Positions 43,172-43,332 of a DNA stretch of 43,332 nucleotides are shown piece by piece; within the stretch, counting starts at the first letter, position 1, and each line of letters opens with the position of its first letter. A program made the position numbers and the translations under genes. The DNA is taken from assembly GCA_009777475.1 (NCBI GenBank), contig WRLU01000015.1:1-43332 (forward strand), in the 5' to 3' direction. The stretch comes from Oscillospiraceae bacterium (GTDB lineage: Bacteria; Bacillota; Clostridia; Oscillospirales; UBA929). Below the pieces are notes generated by a model. It worked only from the letters and a program-made list of their open reading frames with translations, did not search any database and was not told the origin of the DNA.

Positions 43172-43332
43172 ATGAAAAGGATAAAAGGCTTTATGGCATT
43201 GACTCTGGCGGTAATGTTACTGCCAACAATGACCTCTTGTGGGTCAAGAGAACGCCCCGCAGAGATTATATTGCCCAAATTAGAAGATGCTTACAATCGA
43301 CATGATTTACACGCCATGTCCGAGTTGTATGG
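43172..43332 (+). CDS. Lipoprotein with NTF2/SnoaL-like start, cut by the window edge
   Basis: ATG 43172 follows AAGGTGG. The product begins MKRIKGFMALTLAVMLLPTM with the lipobox-like MTSCG, so it is exported and lipid-modified. The next segment, LEDAYNRHDLHAMSELY, resembles the first helix of NTF2/SnoaL-like domains. The frame is open to the edge. It diverges from the flavodiiron operon across the 22-bp palindrome and may share regulation. Confidence 0.7.
   Translation, partial: MKRIKGFMALTLAVMLLPTMTSCGSRERPAEIILPKLEDAYNRHDLHAMSELY

Overview
The window looks like chromosome from an anaerobic, low-to-mid G+C Firmicute of the class Clostridia. Supporting signs are a tRNA-Trp-sensing T-box leader, a tig-clpP-clpX operon, an EF-P gene beside a CD1247-type zinc-ribbon gene, a sigma-G fragment, SLH and other large secreted proteins, rubredoxins, desulfoferrodoxin and a flavodiiron protein. 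I see no ground for a name below class. The coding style (GGAGG ribosome sites, TTGACA/TATAAT promoters, TTG and GTG starts) fits.

Left part (1-10.4 kb): surface proteins and recombination. A GLUG-repeat secreted protein runs off the left edge. Next is a 1067-residue subtilisin-family surface protein whose catalytic Asp position is Glu. Between it and a 190-residue FimB/FimE-sized tyrosine recombinase lies a ~170-bp segment bounded by two 26-bp inverted repeats. The segment holds promoters, so it is a strong candidate for an invertible on/off switch. An RCC1-repeat secreted protein follows. It is cut inside its seventh repeat and joined to a 5'-truncated serine recombinase, which overlaps an intact serine recombinase. 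A bidirectional terminator and a tRNA-Tyr gene close the region.

Centre-left (10.5-21.2 kb, minus strand): mostly core functions. These are a VanZ-like protein with a small zinc-ribbon partner, a YczE-type membrane protein, a stand-alone TrpB2 under a tryptophan T-box, endonuclease III behind a truncated sigma-G gene, L-aspartate oxidase, a zinc-ribbon membrane protein, and clpX, clpP and tig.

Centre-right (21.5-30.4 kb, plus strand): a BspA-like leucine-rich-repeat surface protein with cysteine knuckles, whose C-terminal domain resembles the tail of the subtilisin-like protein. It is followed by a 41-residue protein with 12 cysteines (metallothionein-like). Then come a DUF4430 lipoprotein with an ECF-type S component, and a putative mobile island. 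The island carries a DUF4062 protein paired with a membrane-anchored Lon-like AAA+ ATPase that lacks the protease domain, then a small protein and a large serine recombinase. The DUF4062/AAA+ pair is the best candidate for an undescribed (possibly defence) system.

Right part (30.4-43.3 kb): CD1247-like protein and EF-P; a secreted beta-helix glycosidase-like protein; a DUF4363/DUF421 pair; an SLH protein. These are followed by a nine-gene minus-strand run for oxygen and NO defence: a four-domain flavodiiron protein, two rubredoxins flanking a hotdog thioesterase, ferritin, superoxide reductase, thioredoxin reductase, thioredoxin and an FMN reductase. A perfect 22-bp palindrome lies between this run's promoter and a divergent lipoprotein gene that leaves the window.
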